64,000 bases of DNA, from assembly GCF_034555375.1 (NCBI RefSeq), contig NZ_CP140706.1, positions 2,347,001 to 2,411,000 of the forward strand. Direction: 5' to 3'. The stretch is from Pseudomonas sp. B33.4 (GTDB lineage Bacteria; Pseudomonadota; Gammaproteobacteria; Pseudomonadales; Pseudomonadaceae). A program made the position numbers and the translations under genes. Within the stretch, counting starts at the first letter, position 1; every line of letters starts with the position of its first letter. Below are positions 1 to 8,341 of the stretch, piece by piece. The notes beneath the pieces were generated by a model. The model was not told where the DNA came from. It searched no databases and saw only the letters and a program-made list of their open reading frames with translations.

Positions 1-86
1 CCCGGCCTGAAACGCGGCGAAGATCACCGCGTTTTCGTTCGGGCTGAGACCGAAATCGTCAGCGTTGACTATGACTTGGCGAGGCA
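1..86 (-). CDS. ChbG/YdjC-family carbohydrate deacetylase, partial (3' end outside window)
   Basis: Only the first 28 codons are in the window. Reading minus from the ATG at 86 gives a start like MPRQVIVNADDFGLSPNEN. The VNADDFGLS block is the N-terminal metal-binding signature of the YdjC/ChbG/HpnK deacetylase family, which removes acetyl groups from N-acetylated sugars. A GGAGG ribosome binding site lies just upstream. The start overlaps the 3' end of the upstream acyltransferase gene by 28 bases, so it is very likely the next gene of the exopolysaccharide operon. The reaction on this polymer is inferred. The fragment is too short to say more than the family. Confidence 0.7.
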
Positions 87-1243
87 TGTTCGCCCTCCGT
101 GGTGATCGCGACAGGTTTCCCTGCAGGTTTGGCTTGTTCGGCACGTCGTGCCCGCCACGTTTGTACGTGCGGTTTGAGTCGATACCACAGGCGCAGGCCT
201 AGACCGAGGATCAGGCCGCTCGGGCGCCAGGAATAAAAACTCCAACGCCAGTGCTCCAGTTGCCCGGTCATGCGTTCGTGCAATTGATGGCTGGAGTTTT
301 CCAGGCTGACCCGCGAGGCATCGATCCAGCGCCAGTTGTCGTCCAGGCCCCAGCGAATCCATTCCTCCAGCAATACCCGGCCGCTGCCCAGATCAGCGTA
401 CTGCGGCAGGAACGCGAGGTTGTAATCGTAGAGCCGACCCTGCTCCAGCAGACCGAGGCGATAGCTGATGCAGCGGCCGTTCAGTTCCAGCGTCACCACC
501 CGCACCAGGCCTTGGCCGGCGAGGGCGATGAAGGCGCGTTCGATCAACTGGCGGCTGCGTTCGCTGGCGAAAATCCCCACGCCTTCGTCGCCTTTCCAGC
601 TCACCGCTTCGACTTCGCTGATGGTCTGCAATAACGGCCCCATGCTCAACGCATCGGGAGTGATCCGGCGCACCTCGGCACCACACGCGGCGATGCGCTT
701 GCGTGCCCGGCGCAGCTTGTAGCGCGGATCGCCGGAGACTTCCTGATGATCGGCCTCGCTGATCAGATGCACCGGCACGCGACAACTCAAGCGCCGTTCA
801 CCGGAGGAGCTGCGTGCCATCCATTGGGTCAGCGCACTTTCCTCACCGGCCGGCTCGGACAATTCATTGAGCTGTAGCAGCGCATGGGGCACACGTTGGC
901 GAATCAACCGCAAGGCCTCGCGCATGTCGTCGCTGCCGAGCAGAGACAACAGCGCCAGGCGATCGGCCAGCGGATAACCCAAGTGATGCAGCACCCGAAA
1001 CGGCACGCCGGCAAAGCGTTCGCGACTCGCCACCAACGGCAGACACAGACGCAATTCCTCCGCCTCCCAACCCAGCAGAATGTGCAGACGCTCATCCTCG
1101 CCGAGGGTCTGCTCGGCCGCACACAACCAACCAAGGTTGTTGAACGGCGTGTGATCCGTCACCCGCAGGCGCAGCGCTTCATATGCTGCTTCGGGGAAAT
1201 CGGCGGCGCACAGGGAAGTGCGCCATGCAAATCGCGTCACCAT
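59..1243 (-). CDS. FemAB/GNAT-type acyltransferase of the exopolysaccharide operon
   Basis: The 394-residue protein has no signal peptide or clear membrane segment. The middle (about residues 170-330) resembles the FemAB-like acetyltransferase fold: a basic stretch YKLRRARKRI, then VSWKGDEGVGIF and a late YDYNLAFLPQYADLGSGRVLLEEWIRWG block. Such proteins in polysaccharide clusters usually N- or O-acylate a sugar on the cytoplasmic side. The substrate is not known here. The C-terminal 40 residues are rich in R, A and K and probably disordered. The gene starts 4 bases after the stop of the preceding GNAT gene and overlaps the YdjC gene downstream, so it is translated as part of the operon. Confidence 0.75.
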   Translation of the reverse strand: MVTRFAWRTSLCAADFPEAAYEALRLRVTDHTPFNNLGWLCAAEQTLGEDERLHILLGWEAEELRLCLPLVASRERFAGVPFRVLHHLGYPLADRLALLSLLGSDDMREALRLIRQRVPHALLQLNELSEPAGEESALTQWMARSSSGERRLSCRVPVHLISEADHQEVSGDPRYKLRRARKRIAACGAEVRRITPDALSMGPLLQTISEVEAVSWKGDEGVGIFASERSRQLIERAFIALAGQGLVRVVTLELNGRCISYRLGLLEQGRLYDYNLAFLPQYADLGSGRVLLEEWIRWGLDDNWRWIDASRVSLENSSHQLHERMTGQLEHWRWSFYSWRPSGLILGLGLRLWYRLKPHVQTWRARRAEQAKPAGKPVAITTEGEHASPSHSQR

Positions 1244-1247
1244 AAGC

Positions 1248-1937
1248 TCAGGCTGCCGTGGCTGTTACGGGTGGACGGGAAGGTTTGCGCAGCGCCTCCA
1301 GACGCGAACCGCTATAGCGGGTTTCGCGGTAGAAGCGCCAGCGACCAAACAGGGTGTATACATTCATGATGCGGTTCTGCTCGGTATAGCCCATGCGCAG
1401 GTGCAGCTTGAGCGCCGGGATGTTGTGGAACTCGCAGACGTCGACCACCTTGTCGCAGCCTTGTGCAGCCATGGCTTTCCACAGTTCCAGTTGCAGGTCT
1501 ACCGACAGCTCGCTGCCCCAGTAGGCACGGGTCAGTTCGCCGCCGAATTCGAAGAACTCGCCGGGTTTCACCGGGAACAGGCAGCCGTAGTAGTGCCGGT
1601 CGAAATAATCGCGGGAAGTACCCCAGATAAATGCCACGGCATCGCCCTGATCATCCAGGTGCATGTGCCCGGTGTGACCTTCGTTGGCCAGCTCGGCCAT
1701 GGTGCGGACGCGGTCGCCGAAATAGCGCGCGAAGGCGCTGGCGTTGTCCGCCGTGATCTTCACCACCCGCAGCGGCGGGTAGGGTTTGAGGTTGTGCGGT
1801 GGCACCGGGCTGACCAGGTCGCGTTCCATCCACAACAGTTCCTGATGGGAAAAAACGTAGTGCTTCCACGCTTTGGCAAAGGTAGCGCGCAGGCCTTTTT
1901 GCTTGATGTGCTGACTGAGTTTTTGCACAACGTTCAT
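1248..1937 (-). CDS. GNAT-like N-acetyltransferase of the exopolysaccharide operon
   Basis: The product is about 229 residues if it starts at MNVVQKLSQH, where an AGGAG ribosome binding site lies at the right distance. An upstream ATG at 2009 overlaps the preceding stop as ATGA and also has a GGAG, so a 253-residue form is possible. The middle holds VVKITADNASAFARYFGDR and the C-terminal part VDVCEFHNIPALKLHLRMGY, which matches the acetyl-CoA-binding end of GNAT proteins (N-x-xAL-x-L-x-x-x-MGY). It probably acetylates a sugar nucleotide or a lipid-linked sugar. The acceptor cannot be read from the sequence. It lies between a secreted glycosidase-like gene and a second acyltransferase. Confidence 0.7.
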   Translation of the reverse strand: MNVVQKLSQHIKQKGLRATFAKAWKHYVFSHQELLWMERDLVSPVPPHNLKPYPPLRVVKITADNASAFARYFGDRVRTMAELANEGHTGHMHLDDQGDAVAFIWGTSRDYFDRHYYGCLFPVKPGEFFEFGGELTRAYWGSELSVDLQLELWKAMAAQGCDKVVDVCEFHNIPALKLHLRMGYTEQNRIMNVYTLFGRWRFYRETRYSGSRLEALRKPSRPPVTATAA

Positions 1938-2005
1938 GGTCTTGGCTCCTGATGACGAGGCATCGCGCGGCCAGAAGCCGACGCGGCTGAACATCAACGG
2001 ACGGT

Positions 2006-3928
2006 TCATGAAGCACTCCAGCTGAGGGCGAACAGGGTTTGCCCCGGCAGCTCGAAACGCACGCGCCCGTTCTCGCAGGCAAACGGCGCGTCGCGGCTGC
2101 GGTTGTCGGCACCAAAGTAGCGCAGGGCGCCGTTGTTCAGCGGGCATTTGGCACCGCTCAAGTCGACACGTTGCAAGCGCGTGCCTTTGTTCACCCCCAG
2201 CAAGCCACGTTGATCGTCACCGGCCATCGCCAGCACATCGACTTCGAACGCATCGTTCTCCAGCCACAGCACTTGATTCAGCCAGTGTTGGGCGATGAAT
2301 TGCTGGGCCAGGCCCACGGGTTTCAGCTCGAAACGTTGTTCATCCTGCGAAACCCGCAACATACCCTTGGGATACTGCGGCTCATCGGCGGCCTGAAACC
2401 AGTTGAGCATGCTCAGCAAGCCGTCCTGCGAAGCGTTGATCACCACCGACGCCCACCACAGCGAAGCGTAGTGGGTTTCCTGATCGTAGGGGCTGAGGCT
2501 GGAGCCGCTGGACAGGTTGGTCTGGTCGAGTAGCAAGGCTTTGCGCGGCTGACCCTTGGCGTCGAGGCCGACCAAGTCTGCGGCGCGGCGCACGCTGTCG
2601 CGGTAGACGCGCGTGGCGAGCAGGTCGCGGATCATCCATTCGTGCCACGCCAGCGCGTCGACCTGATCGCCGGATTCGCTGAGCAAGCGCCGCGCCCAAT
2701 CGATGCCGCGCTTGTCCGCCGCGTTATTGGCGAAGGGGCCGTTGACCAGCCGCGAACTGGCCGGCATGGCAATGCGCACGCCTGCCTTGGCGTTGGCCGG
2801 ATCGCTGCGCACCTGACGAGCCATGCTGGCGAAAATCGCCTGATATTGTGCGTAGCTGGAATAGTTGAGATTCGGCTCATCAGCAAAACCGATGTAGTGC
2901 GTGCCTTTGCCACCCAGCTTACGGGTGCTGGCCAGCCACGCATCGAGGCCGCTGTTGCTTTGCACATCGGCGCGCAAATCCGCCTGACGCTGACTGCCGG
3001 CGAGCAGAGTGATGTCCTGCCTGATGCCGAAGCGCTCTTGATACAGCTGACGGAACGCATCTTCGAACTGCGGATTCTTCGCCGTCACATCGACAAAGCT
3101 GTAGAAACTCGCTGCCGTCGGTTTCAGCGCGTTCAATGCGGCATGACTGGCCGGTGGCGGCATCACGTAGGGCAGGGCAATGCCCAGAGCCGGCGTGCGC
3201 CCGAGCACTTTGTTGTGCAAGACCAGATGCGTCTGACCGGCGTCTTCACGCAGCGCTTTCAGTTGCTGCGGGTTCTGCGCAAACAAATTGGCCGTGCCAT
3301 CCAGCCAGAATGCCGCTTTGCCGCTGCCTTGTAGACGCAGGCGCCAGACCTGTTCGCGCTCGCTGACGGGCAGGGCGACCTGATCAAACTGCCAATAAGC
3401 GCGATAGGGTTTCAGCGCCAATGTCAGTTGCTGATCGTCGCCAACCCGCTGCGCCTGCAAGCCGCTGACACCGCCATGAAACTTGCCGGCCAGCACCGCG
3501 TGCTCACCCGGCGCGACTCTGAAATACAGCTCATCGCCGTTGTGCGTGTCGGCACTGAAATGCACTTTAGCGGGCGCGAACAACGCGACCGTGCGCTCGT
3601 CATGTTCAATTCGATAATTGCGAAAGCTGTAGCCGGGAATTTCCAGCCGATAACTGCTCGCGCCGGGCAGCAATGACCAGCTCTGACTGCCGCGAATTTC
3701 GCTGGCCTTTATGAACCGATCGCCCGCCAGTTTGCCTTGACCGTCGAGCAGGTACAGATGTTCTTCGTTGGCATCGGCCTGCCACGCCGGCGTCCAGCGC
3801 ACGGTCACCGTATCCGGGCGATCCGCCTGCAGATACAGACTGCCGTCGCGGATCTCGCCCCAACGCATCGACGCGGCAAAGGCGTCCAGCGACAGGCCGA
3901 GACCGAGCAGCAGGGCCAGGCCTTTCAT
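2006..3928 (-). CDS. Secreted glycoside-hydrolase-like protein of the exopolysaccharide operon (PslG/GH39-like role)
   Basis: The protein has 640 residues with a signal peptide (MKGLALLLGLGLSLDAFAAS). The first half is beta-rich (about residues 25-280). The second half looks like a (beta/alpha)8 barrel: FADEPNLNYSSYAQYQ at about residues 365-380 carries a D-E-P-N motif of the clan-A type (acid/base Glu), and LDQTNLSSGSSLSPYD may be near the second catalytic region. A periplasmic glycosidase inside a Wzx/Wzy cluster recalls PslG (GH39) of the Psl system, which trims the polymer and frees lipid-linked chains. That parallel is inference. The start is the ATG at 3928, which overlaps the flippase stop by 4 bases; open frame upstream of it is antisense to nothing useful and lies inside the flippase gene. 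Confidence 0.65.
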   Translation of the reverse strand: MKGLALLLGLGLSLDAFAASMRWGEIRDGSLYLQADRPDTVTVRWTPAWQADANEEHLYLLDGQGKLAGDRFIKASEIRGSQSWSLLPGASSYRLEIPGYSFRNYRIEHDERTVALFAPAKVHFSADTHNGDELYFRVAPGEHAVLAGKFHGGVSGLQAQRVGDDQQLTLALKPYRAYWQFDQVALPVSEREQVWRLRLQGSGKAAFWLDGTANLFAQNPQQLKALREDAGQTHLVLHNKVLGRTPALGIALPYVMPPPASHAALNALKPTAASFYSFVDVTAKNPQFEDAFRQLYQERFGIRQDITLLAGSQRQADLRADVQSNSGLDAWLASTRKLGGKGTHYIGFADEPNLNYSSYAQYQAIFASMARQVRSDPANAKAGVRIAMPASSRLVNGPFANNAADKRGIDWARRLLSESGDQVDALAWHEWMIRDLLATRVYRDSVRRAADLVGLDAKGQPRKALLLDQTNLSSGSSLSPYDQETHYASLWWASVVINASQDGLLSMLNWFQAADEPQYPKGMLRVSQDEQRFELKPVGLAQQFIAQHWLNQVLWLENDAFEVDVLAMAGDDQRGLLGVNKGTRLQRVDLSGAKCPLNNGALRYFGADNRSRDAPFACENGRVRFELPGQTLFALSWSAS

Positions 3929-5232
3929 GCGGTTTTCCGCCGTTGCAGTATCAGCCACATCGGCGTGAGGTCGCGGGGCAAAATGATCAGCACTTGCCAG
4001 AACGGCACGCCGCTCAAACGGCAGTACAACACCAGCATCGCCACGGTCACTGCCAGATAGGCAATCGATGAAGCCGCCGCCGCGCCGACAATGCCGTAAG
4101 CCGGAATCAACACCAGATTCAGCGCCAGGTTCAGCAGCGCCCCCAGACCCATCAGCAACGACACCGTGCCGGGGCGATTCTTGCCCAGCAAGTCGAGGCG
4201 CAAAATGCTCGCGTAGCACAGGCCCAAAAGTCCCGGCAGCAGGGCCAGCAGCGCCGGATACGCCGGTTGGTAAACCGCGCCGAACAAGGTGACGATCAGC
4301 CATTCGCCAATCACCGCCATGGTCAGACAGGCGCCGAGCATCACCGTGGCAGTCAGGCGCAGCGCCAGCGGCGTGACCTTGTCCATGCCTTCGTCCTGTT
4401 GCAGCAGGCGTTTCATCAGTGGTGTGGTCACCGCTTCCGGGACGATCAGCAGCAGTTCGGCGGCAGCGCTGGCCATCGCGTAATGACCGAGCGCGGTGCT
4501 GCCGAGCAGGGCGCCGATAAACAGGTAATCCGAGCGCAGAATCACTTGCTGGAACAGCAGATCCGGATGGCTGCGCGCGCTGTAGCGCAGCAGTTCGTTC
4601 TGGCTGGCGCGATCCCATTGCAGTTGCAACGGCTGCGCGCGTTTGAGCCAGACCCAACCGACCAGCACCACCAGACTGATGCCGGCCAGCCAACTGATCA
4701 ACGCGGCTTCGAGGGCAGCGCTTTGCCACATCCAGAACAATGCGAGGAACAACAACAACGGCGCCAGCGACTCGACCAGGCGCAAGGCATTGAATGCGAC
4801 CACGCCGCCGGAGGCGTTGTGCAGCGTCAGCAAGCCACTTTTCAATACGGTCAACGGCACCGCCAGCAACAATAACCAGGCGAGCAAGCCGAGTTGCATC
4901 GTCACATCCAGCTCAGCGCCAAACTCACGCGCCAACGCCACCACCAGCAAGGTCAGCAACCCCGCCAGCAAACAGCCGAAGACCAACACTTGGCTGAGCA
5001 ACAAACCCATCGGCCGTTGCTTGGCTGCCTGATAACCCACCGCTGAATTCAAGCCACCGCTGGTGGCGGCGCTGATCAAGTCCGGCAGGGTACTCAGCAA
5101 GGCAAACAAGCCACGCTCACTCGGCCCGAGAATCCGCGCCAGCAAGACGTTGCGCAGCAAGCGCAGGGCGATCATCGCCAGTTTGGTGCCCATGCTCAGC
5201 GCCAGATGCTTGAGGTAGTTGCCTCGGCTCAT
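3925..5232 (-). CDS. Wzx-type oligosaccharide flippase (MATE/MVF superfamily)
   Basis: This is a 435-residue integral membrane protein with about 12 hydrophobic helices and the typical Wzx N-terminus, where a basic LRLLRNVLLARILGPSERG segment is followed by FALLSTLPDLISAATSGG. It would move undecaprenyl-pyrophosphate-linked repeat units across the inner membrane to the Wzy polymerase. The start chosen is the ATG at 5232 (MSRGNYLKHL), which overlaps the deacetylase stop as ATGA; an upstream in-frame start at 5259 is less likely. The neighbours on both sides are overlapping exopolysaccharide genes. Membrane proteins of this family diverge quickly, so substrate cannot be inferred. Confidence 0.88.
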   Translation of the reverse strand: MSRGNYLKHLALSMGTKLAMIALRLLRNVLLARILGPSERGLFALLSTLPDLISAATSGGLNSAVGYQAAKQRPMGLLLSQVLVFGCLLAGLLTLLVVALAREFGAELDVTMQLGLLAWLLLLAVPLTVLKSGLLTLHNASGGVVAFNALRLVESLAPLLLFLALFWMWQSAALEAALISWLAGISLVVLVGWVWLKRAQPLQLQWDRASQNELLRYSARSHPDLLFQQVILRSDYLFIGALLGSTALGHYAMASAAAELLLIVPEAVTTPLMKRLLQQDEGMDKVTPLALRLTATVMLGACLTMAVIGEWLIVTLFGAVYQPAYPALLALLPGLLGLCYASILRLDLLGKNRPGTVSLLMGLGALLNLALNLVLIPAYGIVGAAAASSIAYLAVTVAMLVLYCRLSGVPFWQVLIILPRDLTPMWLILQRRKTA

Positions 5233-6230
5233 GGCCGCGCCCCGCGAAAAATCCGCCACGACAACAGTTGCGGATTACGTGCGGTGCGCTGGCTGACACC
5301 GAAACGCGGCAGATTCAGCGGATCGCCTTCACCGCGATAAATGCCGGTGCCGGTGCCGAGGGCGAAAGGATAGTCGTGATGGGCAATCTGTTCGCGCACG
5401 CGCTTATCATTGTCGCCGTTGGGGTAGCAATACACCGGCAGCGGTCGATTGCAGCCGTTGTGCAGGGCATCGCGACTGCGGCTGATTTCTTCGCTCAGGC
5501 GCTGATCATCCAGGCCGGTGAGGATCGCGTGGCTGGCGCCGTGTGGGCCGAAACGCACCAGCCCCGAAGCTTCCAGCGCGCGGACTTGATGCCAGTCCAG
5601 GGCTTGCGGTTGTGATTCCGCCGGGCATTCATCGGTGAGTTGTTCCAGCTCCTTCGGGTCAAGCGACTTCAGCCCTTGCAGGTAATGCAACAAGGCCAGG
5701 CTGCGGCGGTCGACGTCAATGTCATCGAGCAGCACCGGTAACGGGTGGTGCATGGCGTGCAGGCATTCGATCAAGTGCATCCGCGCCTTGTCGCCATGGC
5801 TGCCCCACAGGGTTTCGCCGAGGCTTTCCCACCAGAAGCGCTGACGGCTGCCGATGAAATCGGTGGAGAGGAAAATGCTCGCCGGCACCTGATGTTTTTG
5901 CAGCAGCGGGAAGGCGTTGACCGCATTGTCGCGCCAGCCGTCATCGAAGGTCAGCGCCACCCGTGGGCGTTCGGTGCGCAGCGAGTTGGGCTGAAGGATT
6001 TCCATCAGCGGCACGCAATCGAAATGCTTGCGCAGCCACACCAGCAAATGCTCGAAGGCTTTCGGCCCCACGCACAATTCATTGCGGTGCGGCAGATCGG
6101 CGGCGCGGTCGTTCGACAGCACGCGGTGCAGCATCAGAATCACCCCGGCGCCGTGCAATTGGTTACGGCCCATGGACGAGTTGAGATAGAGCCAGCCACT
6201 GGTGCGTTTGAGTAATTGTTTGATCGCCAT
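5229..6230 (-). CDS. Polysaccharide deacetylase (NodB homology domain, CE4)
   Basis: The 333-residue protein has the CE4 motif 1 LTFDDGWRDN at about residue 100, where the second Asp binds metal. A later ASIFLSTDFIG segment and GPHGASHAILTGL (the His-containing motif) fit the NodB fold. It removes N- or O-acetyl groups from sugars. No signal peptide is seen, so it probably acts on the cytoplasmic face on lipid-linked intermediates. The ATG at 6230 is preferred because the product then begins MAIKQLLKRTSG as expected; a longer reading from 6275 would overlap the upstream GT gene. The presence of deacetylase, YdjC protein and two acyltransferases in one operon points to a polymer with adjusted acylation. 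Confidence 0.85.
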   Translation of the reverse strand: MAIKQLLKRTSGWLYLNSSMGRNQLHGAGVILMLHRVLSNDRAADLPHRNELCVGPKAFEHLLVWLRKHFDCVPLMEILQPNSLRTERPRVALTFDDGWRDNAVNAFPLLQKHQVPASIFLSTDFIGSRQRFWWESLGETLWGSHGDKARMHLIECLHAMHHPLPVLLDDIDVDRRSLALLHYLQGLKSLDPKELEQLTDECPAESQPQALDWHQVRALEASGLVRFGPHGASHAILTGLDDQRLSEEISRSRDALHNGCNRPLPVYCYPNGDNDKRVREQIAHHDYPFALGTGTGIYRGEGDPLNLPRFGVSQRTARNPQLLSWRIFRGARP

Positions 6231-6243
6231 GGCTTCGGTCCTC

Positions 6244-7380
6244 TTAACGGTTCTGTTCCGGATTCCACTGGGCATACCGCTGACCGCGCAGGAACTGCCA
6301 CAGGCCGAGACTCATCCCGGCGAGGGTGACCAGCAGGAACGCGGCGAGGCGGAAGGGCTTGGGCAAGCGGTGTTGCGAATCCAGCAGCCCGGCAATCGCG
6401 ATGGTGTAGCCGATCAATTGCGCGATCAGGGCCAGGCGATAGAAACCGTGGTCGTCCCACAACCAGAAGTTGCTCAGCAACAGCGGCAGCAACAGGATTG
6501 GCGCCAGGCGGCGGATCAGTTTGTGGCTGATCAACGCGATCGAATACAGGCCATATTTCAGCGGATTGAGCAGCTCGCGGCGCTGGGCGAGGCTTTGCAG
6601 ACCGCCGACGGTGACGCGCTGACGACGACGGAATTGTTTGTCCGCCTCATCGACGCCGTGGTCGATCACTTGCGCTTCAGGCACGTAGACGATGCGTTTG
6701 TGCGCAACCGGTGCGCAGGTGCTGATAAAGAAATCGTCGTTAACCTCCGCCGGCACGTTCTGGAACAACTCGCGGCGCAGGGCGAGCAGGGCGCCATCGG
6801 CGGAGACCATGCAACCGGTGCGGTTTTCCACGCGACGCAGCCAGCCTTCGTAATGCCGATAAAGGCTGTCACCGACGCTCAAGCCGCCGCCGGTGACCGG
6901 GATGACCATGTGCCCGGCGCAACCGCCAACATTCGGATCATTCAGTGGCGCCAGCAGATAACCGAGGGTCTCCCGCGACCATTGGTTGTCGGCATCGGTA
7001 AACACCAGAATGTCGCCGCTGCTCAGCGCTACGCCGGCATTCAGTGTTGCGGCTTTGCCCTGGCGCGGCAGGTCGAGCACTGTGATGCGCGGGTCGACGA
7101 CCTTGTGCGCGCAGGCCACCGTGTCATCAGTCGAACCGTCGCTGGCGAGGATGATCTGCAGCGTGGCCGGCTGATAATCCTGCGCCAGTAGCGTGCGCAA
7201 CTTGTGCTCGATATGCCGCGCTTCATTGTGCGCGGCAATCACGATGCTGACGTTCAACGGCGGCGCTGGCGTGTGGCGCCACGCCGGAAACAATGGCGCG
7301 ACGATCGTCAGCAGCAGCGGGTAGCCGACGTAGGCGTAGACCGGCAGCAACAGGCACATCCAGAAAATGAATTCAGCCAC
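6244..7380 (-). CDS. Family 2 glycosyltransferase, membrane-bound, cellulose-synthase-like
   Basis: The 378-residue protein begins with a hydrophobic helix (about residues 5-30), followed by a GT2 domain: VSIVIAAHNEARHIEHKL, ASDGSTDDT, and FTDADNQWSRETL carrying the D-x-D-like nucleotide-sugar site. QRVTVGGLQSL at about residue 260 is the position of the QxxRW acceptor motif. Three or more C-terminal membrane helices follow. It adds a sugar to the lipid-linked repeat unit at the inner membrane. The donor is unknown. Its first 8 bases overlap the end of the preceding GT2 gene, supporting co-translation. Confidence 0.85.
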   Translation of the reverse strand: MAEFIFWMCLLLPVYAYVGYPLLLTIVAPLFPAWRHTPAPPLNVSIVIAAHNEARHIEHKLRTLLAQDYQPATLQIILASDGSTDDTVACAHKVVDPRITVLDLPRQGKAATLNAGVALSSGDILVFTDADNQWSRETLGYLLAPLNDPNVGGCAGHMVIPVTGGGLSVGDSLYRHYEGWLRRVENRTGCMVSADGALLALRRELFQNVPAEVNDDFFISTCAPVAHKRIVYVPEAQVIDHGVDEADKQFRRRQRVTVGGLQSLAQRRELLNPLKYGLYSIALISHKLIRRLAPILLLPLLLSNFWLWDDHGFYRLALIAQLIGYTIAIAGLLDSQHRLPKPFRLAAFLLVTLAGMSLGLWQFLRGQRYAQWNPEQNR

Positions 7381-8341
7381 GGGCAGGCCTCCTGGCGTTC
7401 CAATGACACAGACTCAAAATGAACGCGGCGCCGGCCAGGTGCAGACGCACCCAGTGCAGGCCCCACAGTTGCAGGGTCAGACCGATATTGTGGTGTTTGA
7501 AGCTCTGACGCAGGCTGAGCACCAGCCCGGGTATCAGTGTCAGCATGACCATGACGGCCGCATGATGCGGAAAGCCGTCGAGCAGCGCCGAGATCGCCAG
7601 AAAATCCAGCAACCACACCAGCAGCGACAGCATCGGAAAACGCAGCAGGCGCAGGCTGAAGCCGTGGGTGCGCAGCAGTTGCAAATGACTGCCCTGACGC
7701 CACAACTCCTTGCCCATCCACTCGCGCCAGTTCATTTCGTAACCCCAATGCAGGGCGACGTTGTCATTGATCGACAGCAACCGCGCGCCCTGTTCATGCT
7801 GACGCAGGGTGAACTCCTTGTCTTCGCCGGTGCGCAGGCTTTCATTGAAGCCGCCGACCTTGTCGAACCAGCGACGGCGCATCAGCAGGTTGGCACTGGG
7901 CAGCCAGTCGACCACATGCGAGGTCTGCGACGACACACGCAAGGTGCGCCGTTGCCAGGCGGTGGCGTACCACGGTGCTTCGGCGGGCGTGTGCAGATCA
8001 AGGGCGAAGACATCGGCCTGGCCGCTGGCCTCGATGTCGAACAACGGCTTCAGCCAGTCCTCGGGCATTTCGATGTCGGCATCGATAAACGCCAGCCACT
8101 CACCGCTGGCGATCGCCGTACCGCGATTGCGTAGGGCACCGATCAACAACCCCGGCATGATCAGCACCTGCGCGCCGAATTGGCGGGCGATGTGCGGGCC
8201 CTGATCGGTCGAGCCGTTGTCGACCACGATCAGCTCGCACTCAACGTTGGCGGCATGCGCGGCTTTTTGCGCGGCCAGCAACGTGCGGCCAATGTGCCGG
8301 GCCTCGTTGAACATCGGGATGACGATGCTGATGCGACTCAT
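7373..8341 (-). CDS. Family 2 glycosyltransferase
   Basis: The 322-residue product starts MSRISIVIPMFNEARHIG, a classical GT2 start. VDNGSTDQG and the FIDADIEMPEDWL metal site follow at about residues 55-105. A hydrophobic C-terminal part (about residues 240-300, LLRFPMLSLLVWLLDFLAI and LTLIPGLVLSL) suggests membrane attachment. It transfers one sugar of the repeat unit; donor and acceptor are not known. The ATG at 8341 overlaps the Wzy-like gene stop by 4 bases; the longer in-frame reading from 8530 lies inside that gene and is rejected. Confidence 0.84.
   Translation of the reverse strand: MSRISIVIPMFNEARHIGRTLLAAQKAAHAANVECELIVVDNGSTDQGPHIARQFGAQVLIMPGLLIGALRNRGTAIASGEWLAFIDADIEMPEDWLKPLFDIEASGQADVFALDLHTPAEAPWYATAWQRRTLRVSSQTSHVVDWLPSANLLMRRRWFDKVGGFNESLRTGEDKEFTLRQHEQGARLLSINDNVALHWGYEMNWREWMGKELWRQGSHLQLLRTHGFSLRLLRFPMLSLLVWLLDFLAISALLDGFPHHAAVMVMLTLIPGLVLSLRQSFKHHNIGLTLQLWGLHWVRLHLAGAAFILSLCHWNARRPARG

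Noticed and set aside
3929..4729. Upstream extension of the glycosidase-like gene
   Set aside because: It lies entirely inside the Wzx gene in another frame; the ATG at 3928 gives a signal peptide and the usual 4-base overlap.
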